Source: Parachitinimonas caeni (GTDB lineage: Bacteria > Pseudomonadota > Gammaproteobacteria > Burkholderiales > Chitinimonadaceae). Taken from it: DNA of 64,000 nucleotides. The stretch is taken from contig NZ_JARRAF010000003.1 in the NCBI RefSeq assembly GCF_030129945.1, positions 186,001 through 250,000 of the forward strand, written 5' to 3'. Shown here in pieces: positions 1-9,179 of the stretch; position 1 is the stretch's first letter; each line of letters begins with the position of its first letter. Position numbers and translations under genes: made by a program. Under the pieces are notes generated by a model. The model did not search any database and was not told the DNA's origin. It was given only the letters and a program-made list of their open reading frames with translations.

Positions 1-669
1 GGTGAAGTCGAAGAACTCACCAGCCTGCTACCCGCCATCAAACGCAAGGGCATCGCCATTATTGCCATGACCGGCAATGCCAGCTCGACACTGGCCAAAG
101 CGGCCACCGTTCACCTTGATGCAAAAGTCGATCAGGAAGCCTGCCCGCTCAATCTCGCACCGACGGCCAGTACCACGGCAGCGTTGGCGTTGGGTGATGC
201 ACTGGCAGTCACCCTGCTGGAGTCCCGAGGCTTTGGTCGGGAAGATTTTGCGCTGTCCCATCCTGGTGGCAGCCTGGGCCGCAAGCTGCTCGTCCATGTC
301 CGGGACATCATGCACAGTGGCGATGAATTGCCAATAGTTCCCGTCGGCACCTCGGTCAAGGATGCGCTGTTTGAAGTCAGTCGCAAAGGGCTGGGCATGA
401 CTGCCGTTGTGGATGCCAACGGCAATCTGGTCGGCCTGTTTACGGATGGAGACTTGCGACGGGCACTGGATCGTGACATCAACCTGTCCACCACCCTGAT
501 CGAATCCGTCATGACCCGGAATCCGCTATGCATAGACGCCAGCCATCTGGCTGCCGAAGCGGTGCAGATCATGGAAACCCGCAAGAAGAACGGCTTGCTG
601 GTACTCGATCACGGCAAATTGGTAGGCGCCTTGAATATGCACGACCTGCTACGAGCAGGCGTGGTCTGA
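1..669 (+). CDS. kdsD: Arabinose-5-phosphate isomerase KdsD (5'-truncated by window edge)
   Basis: Interconverts ribulose-5-phosphate and arabinose-5-phosphate, the first step of Kdo synthesis for lipopolysaccharide. The reading frame is open from base 1, so the start codon lies outside the window and 222 codons are seen of a family length near 325. The visible part begins inside the SIS sugar-isomerase domain (ITAMTGN-like strand, then the ALALGDALAVTLL helix and the FALSHPGGSLGRKLL segment typical of KdsD). It ends with two CBS motifs, at roughly codons 100-155 and 165-220, of which VVDANGNLVGLFTDGDLRR is one. kdsC follows at once, so the two successive enzymes of the pathway are probably co-transcribed. 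Confidence 0.95.
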   Translation, partial: GEVEELTSLLPAIKRKGIAIIAMTGNASSTLAKAATVHLDAKVDQEACPLNLAPTASTTAALALGDALAVTLLESRGFGREDFALSHPGGSLGRKLLVHVRDIMHSGDELPIVPVGTSVKDALFEVSRKGLGMTAVVDANGNLVGLFTDGDLRRALDRDINLSTTLIESVMTRNPLCIDASHLAAEAVQIMETRKKNGLLVLDHGKLVGALNMHDLLRAGVV

Positions 670-684
670 TTGGGAGTAAACGAA

Positions 685-1200
685 TTGCAAGAGCGTGCAA
701 GAGCAGTCAAGTTGATGATTTTTGATGTCGATGGCGTCATGACCGATGGCCGCCTCTACTACACCGATGATGGGCAGGAACTTAAAGCATTCAATGCACT
801 CGATGGTCATGGATTGAAAATGCTGAAGCAGTCTGGCGTTGAACTGGCGATTATTTCTGGCCGCCACTCCCGGCTGGTTGAACATCGCGCCCGCAACCTC
901 GGCATCCATCACCTGCACCTCGGTGCGCACGACAAACTCGAAGCCTTCGAAAAACTGCTTGCCGCCACGCAGTTCACACCTGATCAGTGCGGATTCATGG
1001 GCGACGACGTAATCGACTTGCCGGTTATGCGGCGTTGCCAGTTTGCGGTAGCCGTGCCAGATGCGCCTGAACTTGTCCGCCAGCATGCCCACTACGTTAC
1101 GGGAGCAGCAGGAGGCTGCGGCGCAGTACGCGAACTTTGCGAAGTACTGATGCAGGCCCAAGGAACCTTCGACGCACAAATGGCGCGTTATTTGAACTAA
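685..1200 (+). CDS. kdsC: 3-deoxy-D-manno-octulosonate 8-phosphate phosphatase KdsC
   Basis: HAD-superfamily phosphatase that releases phosphate from Kdo-8-phosphate in the cytoplasm. The nucleophile motif FDVDGVMTDG lies near the N-terminus and the C-terminal metal site is GFMGDDVIDLPVM; the small cap-less fold and about 171 residues match the family. No ATG is available. I chose TTG at 685 because GGGAG sits 8 bases upstream. A TTG at 670, directly after the kdsD stop, would add five residues and is the alternative. The gene sits between kdsD and lptC in the conserved Kdo/LPS-transport operon. Confidence 0.93.
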   Translation: MQERARAVKLMIFDVDGVMTDGRLYYTDDGQELKAFNALDGHGLKMLKQSGVELAIISGRHSRLVEHRARNLGIHHLHLGAHDKLEAFEKLLAATQFTPDQCGFMGDDVIDLPVMRRCQFAVAVPDAPELVRQHAHYVTGAAGGCGAVRELCEVLMQAQGTFDAQMARYLN

Positions 1201-1204
1201 ACAG

Positions 1205-1780
1205 ATGAACACCGACCACTCCGCCATTGCCTTCCCGATTGCCCTGCTGGCTGGCCTCGCCGCCTTGGCATTGGCGCTGGATCGCATCACGACCATCCCC
1301 TTGTTTGTGCCGGGACCGGTGAAACATGAGCCGGACACGGTTATCGAGAATTTCACCGCGCTGTCTTTGGGCGAGGATGGCAAACCGATTTATGAGTTAT
1401 CCGCGCGCAAGATGCTGCACTACCCGGATGATGACTCAGCCGAGTTGGCCGAAGCACGCATGCGCCGCACCATTACCGGCAGCCCCGTCCTCAACATCAG
1501 CGCAGATCGGGCTCGCATTCTCGATCGCGGCCACGAAGTCTGGTTCGATGGCAATGTTGTCATGGTTAGAGAACCTCACGCCGGAGACCTGCCGCTGACC
1601 GTCCGTACCTCACGTCTGTGGGCCAATGCTGCCGATGGATTAGCCAAGTCTGATCAGGCCGTCACTGCCGAATCTGGCCACAACAGACTCTCGGCCGTTG
1701 GCTTCGACTACAACAATGCCCAGCAGATCATGAATCTGCACTCTCAAGTGAAAATCGACTATGCCCAACCAAAACGTTAA
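1205..1780 (+). CDS. lptC: LPS export protein LptC
   Basis: Bitopic inner-membrane component of the Lpt bridge that passes lipopolysaccharide from LptB2FG to periplasmic LptA. One N-terminal membrane segment (about residues 7-27, FPIALLAGLAALALALD) precedes a periplasmic beta-jellyroll of about 160 residues with features such as ILDRGHEVWFDGNVVM. The length (191 residues) is usual. The gene starts 4 bases after the kdsC stop, and its end overlaps the lptA start by 20 bases, which suggests translational coupling. Identification rests on topology and neighbourhood as much as on motifs, because LptC sequences diverge quickly. Confidence 0.9.
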   Translation: MNTDHSAIAFPIALLAGLAALALALDRITTIPLFVPGPVKHEPDTVIENFTALSLGEDGKPIYELSARKMLHYPDDDSAELAEARMRRTITGSPVLNISADRARILDRGHEVWFDGNVVMVREPHAGDLPLTVRTSRLWANAADGLAKSDQAVTAESGHNRLSAVGFDYNNAQQIMNLHSQVKIDYAQPKR

Positions 1781-2297
1781 GCCGCTATTGGTATTGCTCT
1801 TACTTGTCAGCACCTTTGCTACTGCACGGGCCGAACTGGCCGATCGGGATCAGCCCATTCATGTTGAAGCCGAGACCACCAGCACGGATACCCGCAATTC
1901 CCGAAACGTCTTGCAGGGCAATGTGACGGTCGTTCAAGGCTCGCTGCAGATGAAGGCGGACAAAGCAACGATCTGGGAAGACAAAACAGGCAATCAATAT
2001 CTGGAAGCCGAAGGCAAGCCCGTGCAGTTCAAGCAAAAGCTAGAAGGTGGCGGCATGCTCGAAGCTCGTAGCGATCGCGCTGAGTACGATGGTGCCAAAG
2101 GCGACCTGCGGCTGATTGGCCACGCTTATCTCAAGCGCATCAACGATGAGGCGACGGGGGAGCGAATTTTCTACAATGCGCAAACCGAGGAATATCGTGT
2201 CGAGGGCGGCAAGGACGCCAGCGGCAAACCGGGGCGGGTAAAGATGACCATCATTCCCAAGAAGAACAACCCCACAACTCCCGGCGCCAAACCATGA
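1761..2297 (+). CDS. lptA: LPS transport periplasmic protein LptA
   Basis: Periplasmic bridge protein that oligomerises to carry lipopolysaccharide to LptDE at the outer membrane. It has a Sec signal peptide ([16 protein letters not shown], cleavage around residue 25). The OstA/LptA domain follows, with the characteristic pieces [27 protein letters not shown] and the second strand pair [11 protein letters not shown]. It is 178 residues long, within family range. It overlaps lptC upstream and overlaps lptB downstream through ATGA at 2294-2297, so the three lpt genes form one tightly coupled unit. Confidence 0.94.
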   Translation: MPNQNVKPLLVLLLLVSTFATARAELADRDQPIHVEAETTSTDTRNSRNVLQGNVTVVQGSLQMKADKATIWEDKTGNQYLEAEGKPVQFKQKLEGGGMLEARSDRAEYDGAKGDLRLIGHAYLKRINDEATGERIFYNAQTEEYRVEGGKDASGKPGRVKMTIIPKKNNPTTPGAKP

Positions 2298-3016
2298 GCA
2301 GACTGGCCGCACACAATCTGCAGAAGCGCTATAAAGCCCGCACCGTAGTACGTGATGTTTCGCTGCATGTCGATAGCGGCGAGGTCGTTGGGCTGCTAGG
2401 GCCAAACGGCGCGGGTAAAACCACCAGCTTCTACATGATCGTCGGGCTGGTCGCCGCCAATAGCGGCAAGATTTTTCTTGATGAAACCGACATTACCCGA
2501 CAACCCATTCACCAGCGCGCCAGATTAGGCTTGGGCTATCTGCCGCAGGAAGCGTCTATCTTCCGCAAACTGACTGTCGCAGAAAACATCAAGGCCATTC
2601 TGGAGTTGCACCGATCTGGCGCCGAAGCCGTAGAAGCGCGGCTTGACGAGCTGTTGCATGACCTCAATATCGTGCACCTGCGAGATAGTCCCGCCTTATC
2701 GCTATCGGGCGGCGAACGACGCCGCACCGAGATCGCCCGTGCTCTAGCCGCCGAACCACGCTTCATCCTTTTGGATGAGCCCTTTGCAGGCGTTGATCCG
2801 ATTGCGGTGATGGATATTCAGAAAATCATCCGTTTTTTGAAGTCGCGGGGCATTGGTGTTCTGATTACCGATCATAGCGTTCGCGAGACATTTGGTATCT
2901 GCGATAGGGCCTATATCATCAATGAGGGCTCGGTTCTGGCAGACGGGACGCCAGAAGAAATTGTCTATAACGAGAATGTGCGACGGGTTTACCTGGGCGA
3001 ACACTTCAAACTGTAA
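2294..3016 (+). CDS. lptB: LPS export ABC transporter ATP-binding protein LptB
   Basis: Cytoplasmic ATPase that powers extraction of lipopolysaccharide from the inner membrane with LptF and LptG, which are not in this window. All nucleotide-binding motifs are present: Walker [10 protein letters not shown] (about residue 36), signature LSGGERRR, Walker [14 protein letters not shown] and the switch histidine in [10 protein letters not shown]. The length of 240 residues matches LptB. The C-terminal [12 protein letters not shown] is the usual LptB ending. The start overlaps the lptA stop. Confidence 0.97.
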   Translation: MSRLAAHNLQKRYKARTVVRDVSLHVDSGEVVGLLGPNGAGKTTSFYMIVGLVAANSGKIFLDETDITRQPIHQRARLGLGYLPQEASIFRKLTVAENIKAILELHRSGAEAVEARLDELLHDLNIVHLRDSPALSLSGGERRRTEIARALAAEPRFILLDEPFAGVDPIAVMDIQKIIRFLKSRGIGVLITDHSVRETFGICDRAYIINEGSVLADGTPEEIVYNENVRRVYLGEHFKL

Positions 3017-3176
3017 ACCTCAACCTATCAACCAATAGAACTAAACAAGACCCGGCCCAACGGCCATCGCGCATTACACAAGGCTGTAGTACTGTAGTGA
3101 CTCCCGGCGCCAGACAACGACCCCGTCAGACGCCGAACCATAGAAACTCCGGCAGGCCCGAGGTCCTTGCGATGCG
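3017..3176 (+). other. Intergenic spacer lptB-rpoN
   Basis: A 160-base gap with no coding signal. I see no clear terminator hairpin with a T-run, so rpoN may be read through from the lpt operon. The rpoN start has only a weak ribosome-binding sequence (GAGGTCC-like, just upstream of 3177). Confidence 0.4.
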
Positions 3177-4601
3177 ATGAAACAATCCTTACAACTCAAG
3201 CTCTCGCAGCAACTTACCCTCACCCCTCAATTGCAGCAGTCCATCAAGCTGTTGCAGCTTTCCACGCTTGACCTGAACCAGGAGATTGAGCGCTTCCTGC
3301 TGGAAAACCCGATGCTGGAGCGTACCGAAGAAGCCAGCCACAACGAAGCTACTGAAGCTCCCGCCGAAGCCCAGCAGGCAGAATCAACAGAGTCCTCATC
3401 CAGTGAAAGCGAACCGTTTGAAGGCGACGGCCTTTGGCAGGAAGCTTCTGGCGGACAGCGCCGAGATGACGATGATGGCGACTACGATCCTGGCGCCAAT
3501 ATCGCTCAGATCCCAACCTTACGCGAATTCCTGCTGGAACAGATCGGCTTGCTTCCTCTGTCGATGCGCGACCGTGCTGGTGCAACCTTGGTTATCGATG
3601 CGCTGGATGAAGATGGCTATCTCACCCAATCACTCGAAGAAATTCTTGAACTGCTCCCCCCAGAGCTAGTCGAAGAATTTGAAATAGAAATCGACGAGCT
3701 CAAAATCGCCCATCAGCTAGTACGACAGTTGGAACCTTGTGGCGTTGGCGCGGTCGATCTCAAGGACTGTCTGGCTTTGCAGCTGGCCGCGCAACCCTCG
3801 GATGAGCCGGCCTTGCCGCTTGCCCAACAGATTGTTGAGAACCATCTCGATTTATTAGCAAATAAAGACTACAGTAAGATTAAGAAAACGCTTAAATGCT
3901 CTGACGAAGATTTGAAGGCCGCGCAAGAGGTTATCCGGCGCCTGAATCCAAGGCCAGGTGCCGATTACGGTGAGAGCGATACCCGCTATATCGTGCCCGA
4001 TGTCGTCGTCAAAAAGCAGAAGCAAGGCTGGCAAGTCCAGCTCAATGGGGCGGCGGTTCCAAAGCTAAAGGTTAATCAGTTGTACGCGAACATCCTGCGC
4101 GAACAGCGCGACTCTTCGGCACCACTGGCTAGCCAGCTACAAGAAGCCAAATGGCTGATTAAGAACGTGCAGCAACGGTTTGAAACTATTCTGCGAGTTG
4201 CGCAGGCCATCGTTGAACGCCAGCAGAAGTTTTTTGAGTATGGCGAAGTGGCGATGAGGCCCCTTGTATTGCGTGACATCGCGGAGGAGCTAGATTTGCA
4301 CGAATCGACGATTTCTCGCGTCACCACCCAAAAGTACATGCTTACCCCGCGTGGTATCTACGAGTTCAAATACTTTTTCGGCAGCCATGTCGAAACAGAT
4401 ACCGGCGGCGAGTGTTCCGCAATCGCCATCAAGGCGCTCATCAAACAACTCGTTGGCAGTGAAGATCCAAAGAAACCGCTATCTGATAGCGCAATTGCCG
4501 ACACCTTGGCGAAGCAAGGAATTGTGGTCGCGCGCCGCACCGTCGCCAAGTACAGGGAGTCCCTGCAAATCCCTCCCGTCAATCAGCGAAAGTCCCTTTA
4601 G
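3177..4601 (+). CDS. rpoN: RNA polymerase sigma-54 factor RpoN
   Basis: Alternative sigma factor that recognises -24/-12 promoters and needs AAA+ activators. Region I is the Gln/Leu-rich N-terminus (residues 1-50, including LTPQLQQSIKLLQLS). Region II is an acidic linker (residues 60-110). The core-binding and HTH regions follow, and the RpoN box ARRTVAKYRESL lies close to the end. The length of 474 residues is typical. It is followed by hpf and ptsN, the classical rpoN neighbourhood. A matching -24/-12 site occurs in this window before the first short prepilin gene. Confidence 0.97.
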   Translation: MKQSLQLKLSQQLTLTPQLQQSIKLLQLSTLDLNQEIERFLLENPMLERTEEASHNEATEAPAEAQQAESTESSSSESEPFEGDGLWQEASGGQRRDDDDGDYDPGANIAQIPTLREFLLEQIGLLPLSMRDRAGATLVIDALDEDGYLTQSLEEILELLPPELVEEFEIEIDELKIAHQLVRQLEPCGVGAVDLKDCLALQLAAQPSDEPALPLAQQIVENHLDLLANKDYSKIKKTLKCSDEDLKAAQEVIRRLNPRPGADYGESDTRYIVPDVVVKKQKQGWQVQLNGAAVPKLKVNQLYANILREQRDSSAPLASQLQEAKWLIKNVQQRFETILRVAQAIVERQQKFFEYGEVAMRPLVLRDIAEELDLHESTISRVTTQKYMLTPRGIYEFKYFFGSHVETDTGGECSAIAIKALIKQLVGSEDPKKPLSDSAIADTLAKQGIVVARRTVAKYRESLQIPPVNQRKSL

Positions 4602-4641
4602 CACCTATTGGCAGTAATTTTCTTCTCTGAAGGAGAGCACC

Positions 4642-4974
4642 ATGAACCTGACCATCAGTGGACATCACCTCGAAATCACACCTTCCATCCGGGAGTACGT
4701 GATGACAAAGCTGGAGCGGGTCACGCGACATTTCGACCATGTGATTGATATAGGCGTGATCTTATCGGTCGACAAGCTGCAACAGCGTATTGAGGCCAAT
4801 GTTCACCTGCGCGGCAAGGACATTCATGTAGAAGCGGTTGAAGCGGACATGTATGCAGCCATTGATGCCCTGGCAGACAAACTCGATAGACAAGTCATCA
4901 AGCACAAGGAAAGACTACATAATGGGCGACACACTAACGATGCACTGAAACATCAGGCAGCAATTTCTGAATAA
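4642..4974 (+). CDS. hpf: Ribosome hibernation-promoting factor, short form (HPF/RaiA family)
   Basis: Binds the decoding centre of the 30S subunit and helps form inactive ribosome dimers in stationary phase. The 110-residue length indicates the short form without the dimerising C-terminal domain. The opening [20 protein letters not shown] and the basic helix [16 protein letters not shown] are family hallmarks. A good ribosome-binding site (AAGGAGAG) precedes the ATG. The gene follows rpoN, as in many Proteobacteria, and is closed by a strong terminator, separating it from ptsN. Confidence 0.95.
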   Translation: MNLTISGHHLEITPSIREYVMTKLERVTRHFDHVIDIGVILSVDKLQQRIEANVHLRGKDIHVEAVEADMYAAIDALADKLDRQVIKHKERLHNGRHTNDALKHQAAISE

Positions 4975-4994
4975 TTCGGCGGATAGAGGGAAGG

Positions 4995-5027
4995 CGGGAA
5001 CAGTCTGGGACACTGTTCCCGTTTTTT
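4995..5027 (+). terminator. Rho-independent terminator after hpf
   Basis: A perfect 10-bp stem (4995-5004 with 5012-5021, arms CGGGAACAGT/ACTGTTCCCG) with a 7-base loop is followed directly by a run of six T. It ends the rpoN-hpf transcript 20 bases after the hpf stop codon. Confidence 0.92.
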
Positions 5028-5078
5028 ATTGCCCAAACGCCGCGTAAAATAAAACATCTCTCCTGTCTGATTACTGCA

Positions 5079-5552
5079 ATGGCCCTGCTATCCCAAATTC
5101 TTCCCTTGACCAATGTCTTGCTTGACGAAGAAGTCTCAAGCAAAAAGCGCTTGTTTGAACAAGCCGGAATATTGTTCGAGAACAGCCACGGGATCGCCCG
5201 TAGCCAGATTTTTGACAGCCTGTTTGCCCGCGAAAAGCTTGGCTCAACCGGGCTGGGCCAGGGGGTCGCGATTCCCCACGGCCGTATCAAGGGGCTCAAA
5301 GACGCCGTGGGCATGTTTGTCCGCATCGCTCAGCCGATCCAATTCGACGCCCCCGATGGCAAACCGGTGAAGCTGGCTTTTGTGCTACTGGTACCCGCCC
5401 ATGCAACCGATCTGCACTTGCAGATTCTGTCTGAACTTGCGCAACTGTTCAGCGACAAGAAACTGCGAGACGCCCTCACAACCGTGGAAACTGCAGACGC
5501 AGCCCATAAATTAATCGTGGAGTGGCAACCTCATGCCGCAAATCACGGTTAG
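5079..5552 (+). CDS. ptsN: Nitrogen-PTS EIIA component PtsN (EIIA-Ntr)
   Basis: Regulatory phosphocarrier of the nitrogen phosphotransferase system; in related bacteria it controls potassium transport and other targets according to its phosphorylation state. The 157-residue protein has the EIIA fructose/mannitol-type fold, with the phospho-histidine in [13 protein letters not shown] (about residue 67). The start at 5079 comes just after the hpf terminator. The end overlaps hprK by 20 bases, suggesting that kinase and phosphocarrier are made together. No EI or HPr gene is in the window. Confidence 0.94.
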   Translation: MALLSQILPLTNVLLDEEVSSKKRLFEQAGILFENSHGIARSQIFDSLFAREKLGSTGLGQGVAIPHGRIKGLKDAVGMFVRIAQPIQFDAPDGKPVKLAFVLLVPAHATDLHLQILSELAQLFSDKKLRDALTTVETADAAHKLIVEWQPHAANHG

Positions 5553-6474
5553 GCAGCTGTTCATCGACAACGCCGAGAAACTTCGGCTCACCTGGGTTGC
5601 TGGGCAAAGCGGTGCCAACAACCTGTTGTCCAACGATTCGCATCAACAAAAGCCATCGCTGGCCTTGGTCGGTCATTTGAATCTGGTTCATCCCAACCGG
5701 ATTCAGGTGCTTGGCATTGCTGAAATCGCCTATCTGAAAAGTCTGGAAGCACCGGAGCTGAAAAAGTCAGTAGCGCATTTATTTGCCAGCGATATGGCGG
5801 CGATGATTGTTGCCAACGCGCAGGGAATCCCCGACATCCTGCGCGACGCCTGTGAGCGCAGCCATGTCCCTTTGCTGACATCGCCCGAACAGTCGCCATA
5901 CCTGATGGATGTGCTGCGGTTCTATCTGGCCAAGGCATTAGCCGTATCGACCAATATGCACGGCGTTTTTCTGGACGTGCTGGAGGTGGGAGTACTGCTG
6001 ACCGGTGAAAGCGCCATGGGCAAGAGCGAGCTGGCACTGGAGCTGATCTCGCGCGGTCATGGCCTGGTTGCTGACGATGTGGTTGAACTCTATCGCATCG
6101 CCCCGGATACGCTGGAAGGCCGCTGCCCGCCACTGTTACGTGATTTTCTTGAGGTGCGTGGCCTGGGCGTGCTGAATATCCGCACCATTTTTGGTGAAAC
6201 CGCCGTCCGGCCCCGCAAGAACCTCAAGCTGATCATCCATCTTGCCAAAGCCAGTGAAGCGCTGAATCCTCTTGATCGACTGCAGATGCAAGCTGCGACC
6301 CAGGAAATTTTGAGCGTGGAAGTCCGGAAGGTTGTTCTACCGGTTGCAGCGGGTCGCAACCTTGCAGTACTGGTTGAAGCAGCTGTCCGCAATTACATCT
6401 TGCAACTACGTGGCATAGACAGCACACGCGAGTTCATTGAGCGCCACCAGCGCTTCATGGAGTCCAGCGAATAG
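5533..6474 (+). CDS. hprK: HPr kinase/phosphorylase HprK
   Basis: Bifunctional enzyme that phosphorylates and dephosphorylates HPr on a serine. The N-terminal domain (residues 1-130) ends in the [13 protein letters not shown] stretch. The P-loop is GESAMGKSE (about residue 157) and the C-terminal signature is [17 protein letters not shown] (about residue 207). The 313-residue length is typical. The P-loop has Ala where a Gly is usual (GxSGxGKS). The gene overlaps ptsN and is followed by rapZ, the standard beta/gammaproteobacterial arrangement linking PTS output with regulation. Confidence 0.95.
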   Translation: MPQITVRQLFIDNAEKLRLTWVAGQSGANNLLSNDSHQQKPSLALVGHLNLVHPNRIQVLGIAEIAYLKSLEAPELKKSVAHLFASDMAAMIVANAQGIPDILRDACERSHVPLLTSPEQSPYLMDVLRFYLAKALAVSTNMHGVFLDVLEVGVLLTGESAMGKSELALELISRGHGLVADDVVELYRIAPDTLEGRCPPLLRDFLEVRGLGVLNIRTIFGETAVRPRKNLKLIIHLAKASEALNPLDRLQMQAATQEILSVEVRKVVLPVAAGRNLAVLVEAAVRNYILQLRGIDSTREFIERHQRFMESSE

Positions 6475-6499
6475 CCACATCGCAACGGGAAAAATGGCC

Positions 6500-7351
6500 A
6501 TGCAACTCATCCTGATTTCTGGTCTATCCGGTTCTGGAAAGAGCGTCGCCTTGAAGATGCTGGAAGATCTGGGCTATTTCTGCATCGACAATCTTCCCGC
6601 AGCCTTGCTGCCGCAAACCGCCAAGCTGCTTGCGGATGAAGGCTACAATCAGATGGCTATCAGCGTAGACATCCGTGGCGCAGTCAGCTTGCCGGCCCTT
6701 CCGGCGTGCATGGCAGAGCTACGAGACCGGGGCGTCGATGTGCGCCTGTTGTTTCTGGAGTCGAAGACCGATACGCTGGTCAAACGCTTTTCCGAAACCC
6801 GGCGCCGCCACCCGTTGTCGGTATCCAACCCAGCGCTCACCGTCACCGAGAGCATTCTGCTCGAACGCGAATTACTGGCAGACCTGATCGAACTCGGCCA
6901 CCGGGTAGATACCAGTGAGCTGGCCGCAAATGGCCTTCGTGCCTGGGTACGCCAGTTCGTGGCACTGGACCATTCACGCTTGACGTTGATTTTCCAATCG
7001 TTTGGCTTCAAGCATGGCATCCCGCTGGATGCTGACTTTGTGTTCGATGTCCGCTGCCTGCCCAATCCCCACTACGATCCCCTGCTTCGCCCCCTGACAG
7101 GAAAAGATGAGCCCGTAGCCAGATTTCTCGCGGCAGAGCCTGCTGTCGGTCGGATGGCCGATGACATCGAACGCTTTGTTGCAAACTGGCTGCCGGTATT
7201 TGACCGTGATAACCGGCCGTACCTTACCGTAGGCATTGGTTGTACCGGTGGTCAGCACCGGTCGGTTTATCTGGCTGAGCTGCTGACCCGGCAGTTCTCC
7301 CGTCTGCGTCAGGTACTGGTGCGCCATCGCGAAGCACCTCATGAAGATTGA
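6500..7351 (+). CDS. rapZ: RNase adapter protein RapZ
   Basis: P-loop protein which in Escherichia coli delivers the GlmZ small RNA to RNase E and so controls amino-sugar synthesis. The N-terminal Walker A is [10 protein letters not shown] and the [11 protein letters not shown] segment follows. The C-terminal domain carries [18 protein letters not shown], the family signature near residue 250. I prefer ATG at 6500 (283 residues) because GGGA lies 9 bases upstream; the ATG at 6494 would add two residues. It overlaps the next gene by 11 bases. Confidence 0.95.
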   Translation: MQLILISGLSGSGKSVALKMLEDLGYFCIDNLPAALLPQTAKLLADEGYNQMAISVDIRGAVSLPALPACMAELRDRGVDVRLLFLESKTDTLVKRFSETRRRHPLSVSNPALTVTESILLERELLADLIELGHRVDTSELAANGLRAWVRQFVALDHSRLTLIFQSFGFKHGIPLDADFVFDVRCLPNPHYDPLLRPLTGKDEPVARFLAAEPAVGRMADDIERFVANWLPVFDRDNRPYLTVGIGCTGGQHRSVYLAELLTRQFSRLRQVLVRHREAPHED

Positions 7352-7733
7352 GCTTTCCGACTGGCGCCAACTGCTAAGGCCCGGGGACTACGTTTTGCTG
7401 CTGTTTGCCACCGTTGCCGTTGCCGCCAGCTACCCTCTGGCTTGGCGGAGCCAACAGAACGCACAGCGAGTACGCATTTTTGCCAACGGAACCCTGTTTG
7501 CCGAACGGGATCTGTCCGGCCCAGCACGCTTGGCGGTACCAGGGCCTCTGGGTGACACCATCGTTGAAATTGCTGACGGCAGGGTTCGCATCGCTGCCGA
7601 CCCCGGCCCCCGCCAGTACTGCGTGAATGCAGGCTGGCTGGAGCATGCCGGGCAACTCGCAGTCTGCCTACCCAATCGAACCGCCATCGAATTGCCAACC
7701 GCCGTGCCGCGCTATGACAGTCTTAGCTATTGA
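7341..7733 (+). CDS. NusG domain II-containing membrane-anchored protein
   Basis: A 130-residue protein with one N-terminal membrane segment (about residues 15-32, [18 protein letters not shown]) and a beta-rich exported domain. The pattern [16 protein letters not shown], then [27 protein letters not shown], then a C-terminal strand matches the NusG_II superfamily, a small domain often encoded beside electron-transport or Gx-transporter genes. Its function is not established. It overlaps rapZ and lies just upstream of a Gx-type membrane protein, a recurrent pairing. Confidence 0.75.
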   Translation: MKIELSDWRQLLRPGDYVLLLFATVAVAASYPLAWRSQQNAQRVRIFANGTLFAERDLSGPARLAVPGPLGDTIVEIADGRVRIAADPGPRQYCVNAGWLEHAGQLAVCLPNRTAIELPTAVPRYDSLSY

Positions 7734-7768
7734 CGCCCAATAAATGAGATGCGCCGCCCTATTCGACT

Positions 7769-8407
7769 GTGGCAGGAGTGCGCTTGCGTCGGTTGATTTT
7801 GCACCCGATCCGGCACACGCCCATCCCAAAGCGCGACACCTTGCCAGAAGACGTACCTGCCGACCCAATGCCATCCGTCCCCACACTGCGCGCCACCAGC
7901 GAAGATAAGCAAGTTGCCCACATGGCTGCGGTCGCCATTGGCTTGTCGATGATCGACGCGGCATTTCCATCGCCTATTCCCGGCATCAAACCGGGGCTCG
8001 CCAATATCGTGACGCTCATCGCCCTGCAATGGTATGGCTGGCGCGTAACTGCGTGGGTCGTGGGCTTGCGGGTCATCGCCAGCGCCCTGTTGGTGGGCAG
8101 CCTGCTGACGCCGGGTTTCTGGCTGTCGCTGGCAGGTGCCGGTTGCAGCCTGCTGATTCTGGCCCCATTCAGTCGCCTGCCGAAGCGGTGGCTCGGTCCG
8201 GTCGGCCTGTCAGTGATTGCCGCAATGTTCCATCTGCTAGGGCAGTGGCTGGTGGCAAGATATTGGCTGATTCCCAGCGCTGGACTAGTTTATCTATTAC
8301 CGCCATTGGCGACTGCGGCACTGATCACCGGTTGCATCAACGGATTGATCGCGGCACGCTGGCTCACCCAACATCCACATTCCACCCCGATAGAAACCGG
8401 CCCATGA
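7769..8407 (+). CDS. Gx transporter family / heptaprenyl diphosphate synthase component I-like membrane protein
   Basis: Integral membrane protein of 212 residues with about five hydrophobic segments. The diagnostic stretch is IDAAFPSPIPGIKPGLANI followed by VTLIALQWYGW, as in proteins named Gx transporter or HepSI-like. The substrate is unknown. The start is uncertain: GTG at 7769 gives a basic N-terminal extension, with in-frame GTG 7778, TTG 7784 and ATG 7868 as alternatives; conserved sequence begins only near residue 50. The stop overlaps the ubiX start through ATGA. Confidence 0.78.
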   Translation: MAGVRLRRLILHPIRHTPIPKRDTLPEDVPADPMPSVPTLRATSEDKQVAHMAAVAIGLSMIDAAFPSPIPGIKPGLANIVTLIALQWYGWRVTAWVVGLRVIASALLVGSLLTPGFWLSLAGAGCSLLILAPFSRLPKRWLGPVGLSVIAAMFHLLGQWLVARYWLIPSAGLVYLLPPLATAALITGCINGLIAARWLTQHPHSTPIETGP

Positions 8408-9042
8408 CCCCACCTCGTACCGTTACCCTGGCACTGACCGGCGCATCTGGCATGCCGTATGGACTACGTTTGCTCGAATGCCTGCTCGCGTCTTCCGCCA
8501 CAACCTACTTGCTGTATTCACAAGCCGCTCAGGTGGTGATCCGCCAGGAAATCGGCGAAACATGGCCATCCCGCGCCAAGGATGTCGAGGCCATGCTACT
8601 GCAGTGCTATCCCGAGGCTGCGGGCAAGTTAAGGGTGTTTGGTCGTGAAGAATGGTTTGCACCGGTTGCCTCCGGCTCCAACCCCGCGGATGCGATGGTG
8701 ATCTGCCCCTGTACCATGGGTACACTGGCGGCGGTAGCAACCGGCATGTCCGATAGCCTGATCGAACGCGCCGCAGATGTCGCTATCAAAGAAGGACGAA
8801 AATTGGTGATTGTGCCGCGAGAAGCGCCCTTCTCCGCGCTACATCTTGAAAACATGCTGAAACTTGCCCGGATGAATAATGTCTGCATCCTGCCTGCCAA
8901 TCCGGGCTTTTATCATCATCCACAGTCTGTGGGTGATCTCGTGGATTTTGTGGTGGCCCGTGTGCTTGATCAAATCGGTGTCGCCCATACCTTGATGGAG
9001 CGCTGGGGTGAGCCCAGCGCCAAGACGGAGTTTTCATCATGA
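8404..9042 (+). CDS. ubiX: Flavin prenyltransferase UbiX
   Basis: Makes the prenylated FMN cofactor needed by the UbiD decarboxylase in ubiquinone synthesis. The N-terminus [19 protein letters not shown] is the flavin-binding motif. [26 protein letters not shown] and the [20 protein letters not shown] segment (each quoted here as a family signature) are diagnostic. The start at 8404 sits in an ATGA overlap with the preceding gene and gives 212 residues. The frame is open further upstream, but that part is antisense-like noise inside the Gx gene. No ubiD gene is in this window. Confidence 0.95.
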   Translation: MTPPRTVTLALTGASGMPYGLRLLECLLASSATTYLLYSQAAQVVIRQEIGETWPSRAKDVEAMLLQCYPEAAGKLRVFGREEWFAPVASGSNPADAMVICPCTMGTLAAVATGMSDSLIERAADVAIKEGRKLVIVPREAPFSALHLENMLKLARMNNVCILPANPGFYHHPQSVGDLVDFVVARVLDQIGVAHTLMERWGEPSAKTEFSS

Positions 9043-9179
9043 TTGCGCCCCTGTTTCCTGACTCGAATTCGAGCGGAAATTCATCACCAAATCAGAATTC
9101 CAGCCCAGGCGCGAATTCGAAACCCAACCCCATTCCCGTTTCCAATCCAATACCCCGCACCAACGAAGGAGCTAAATCC

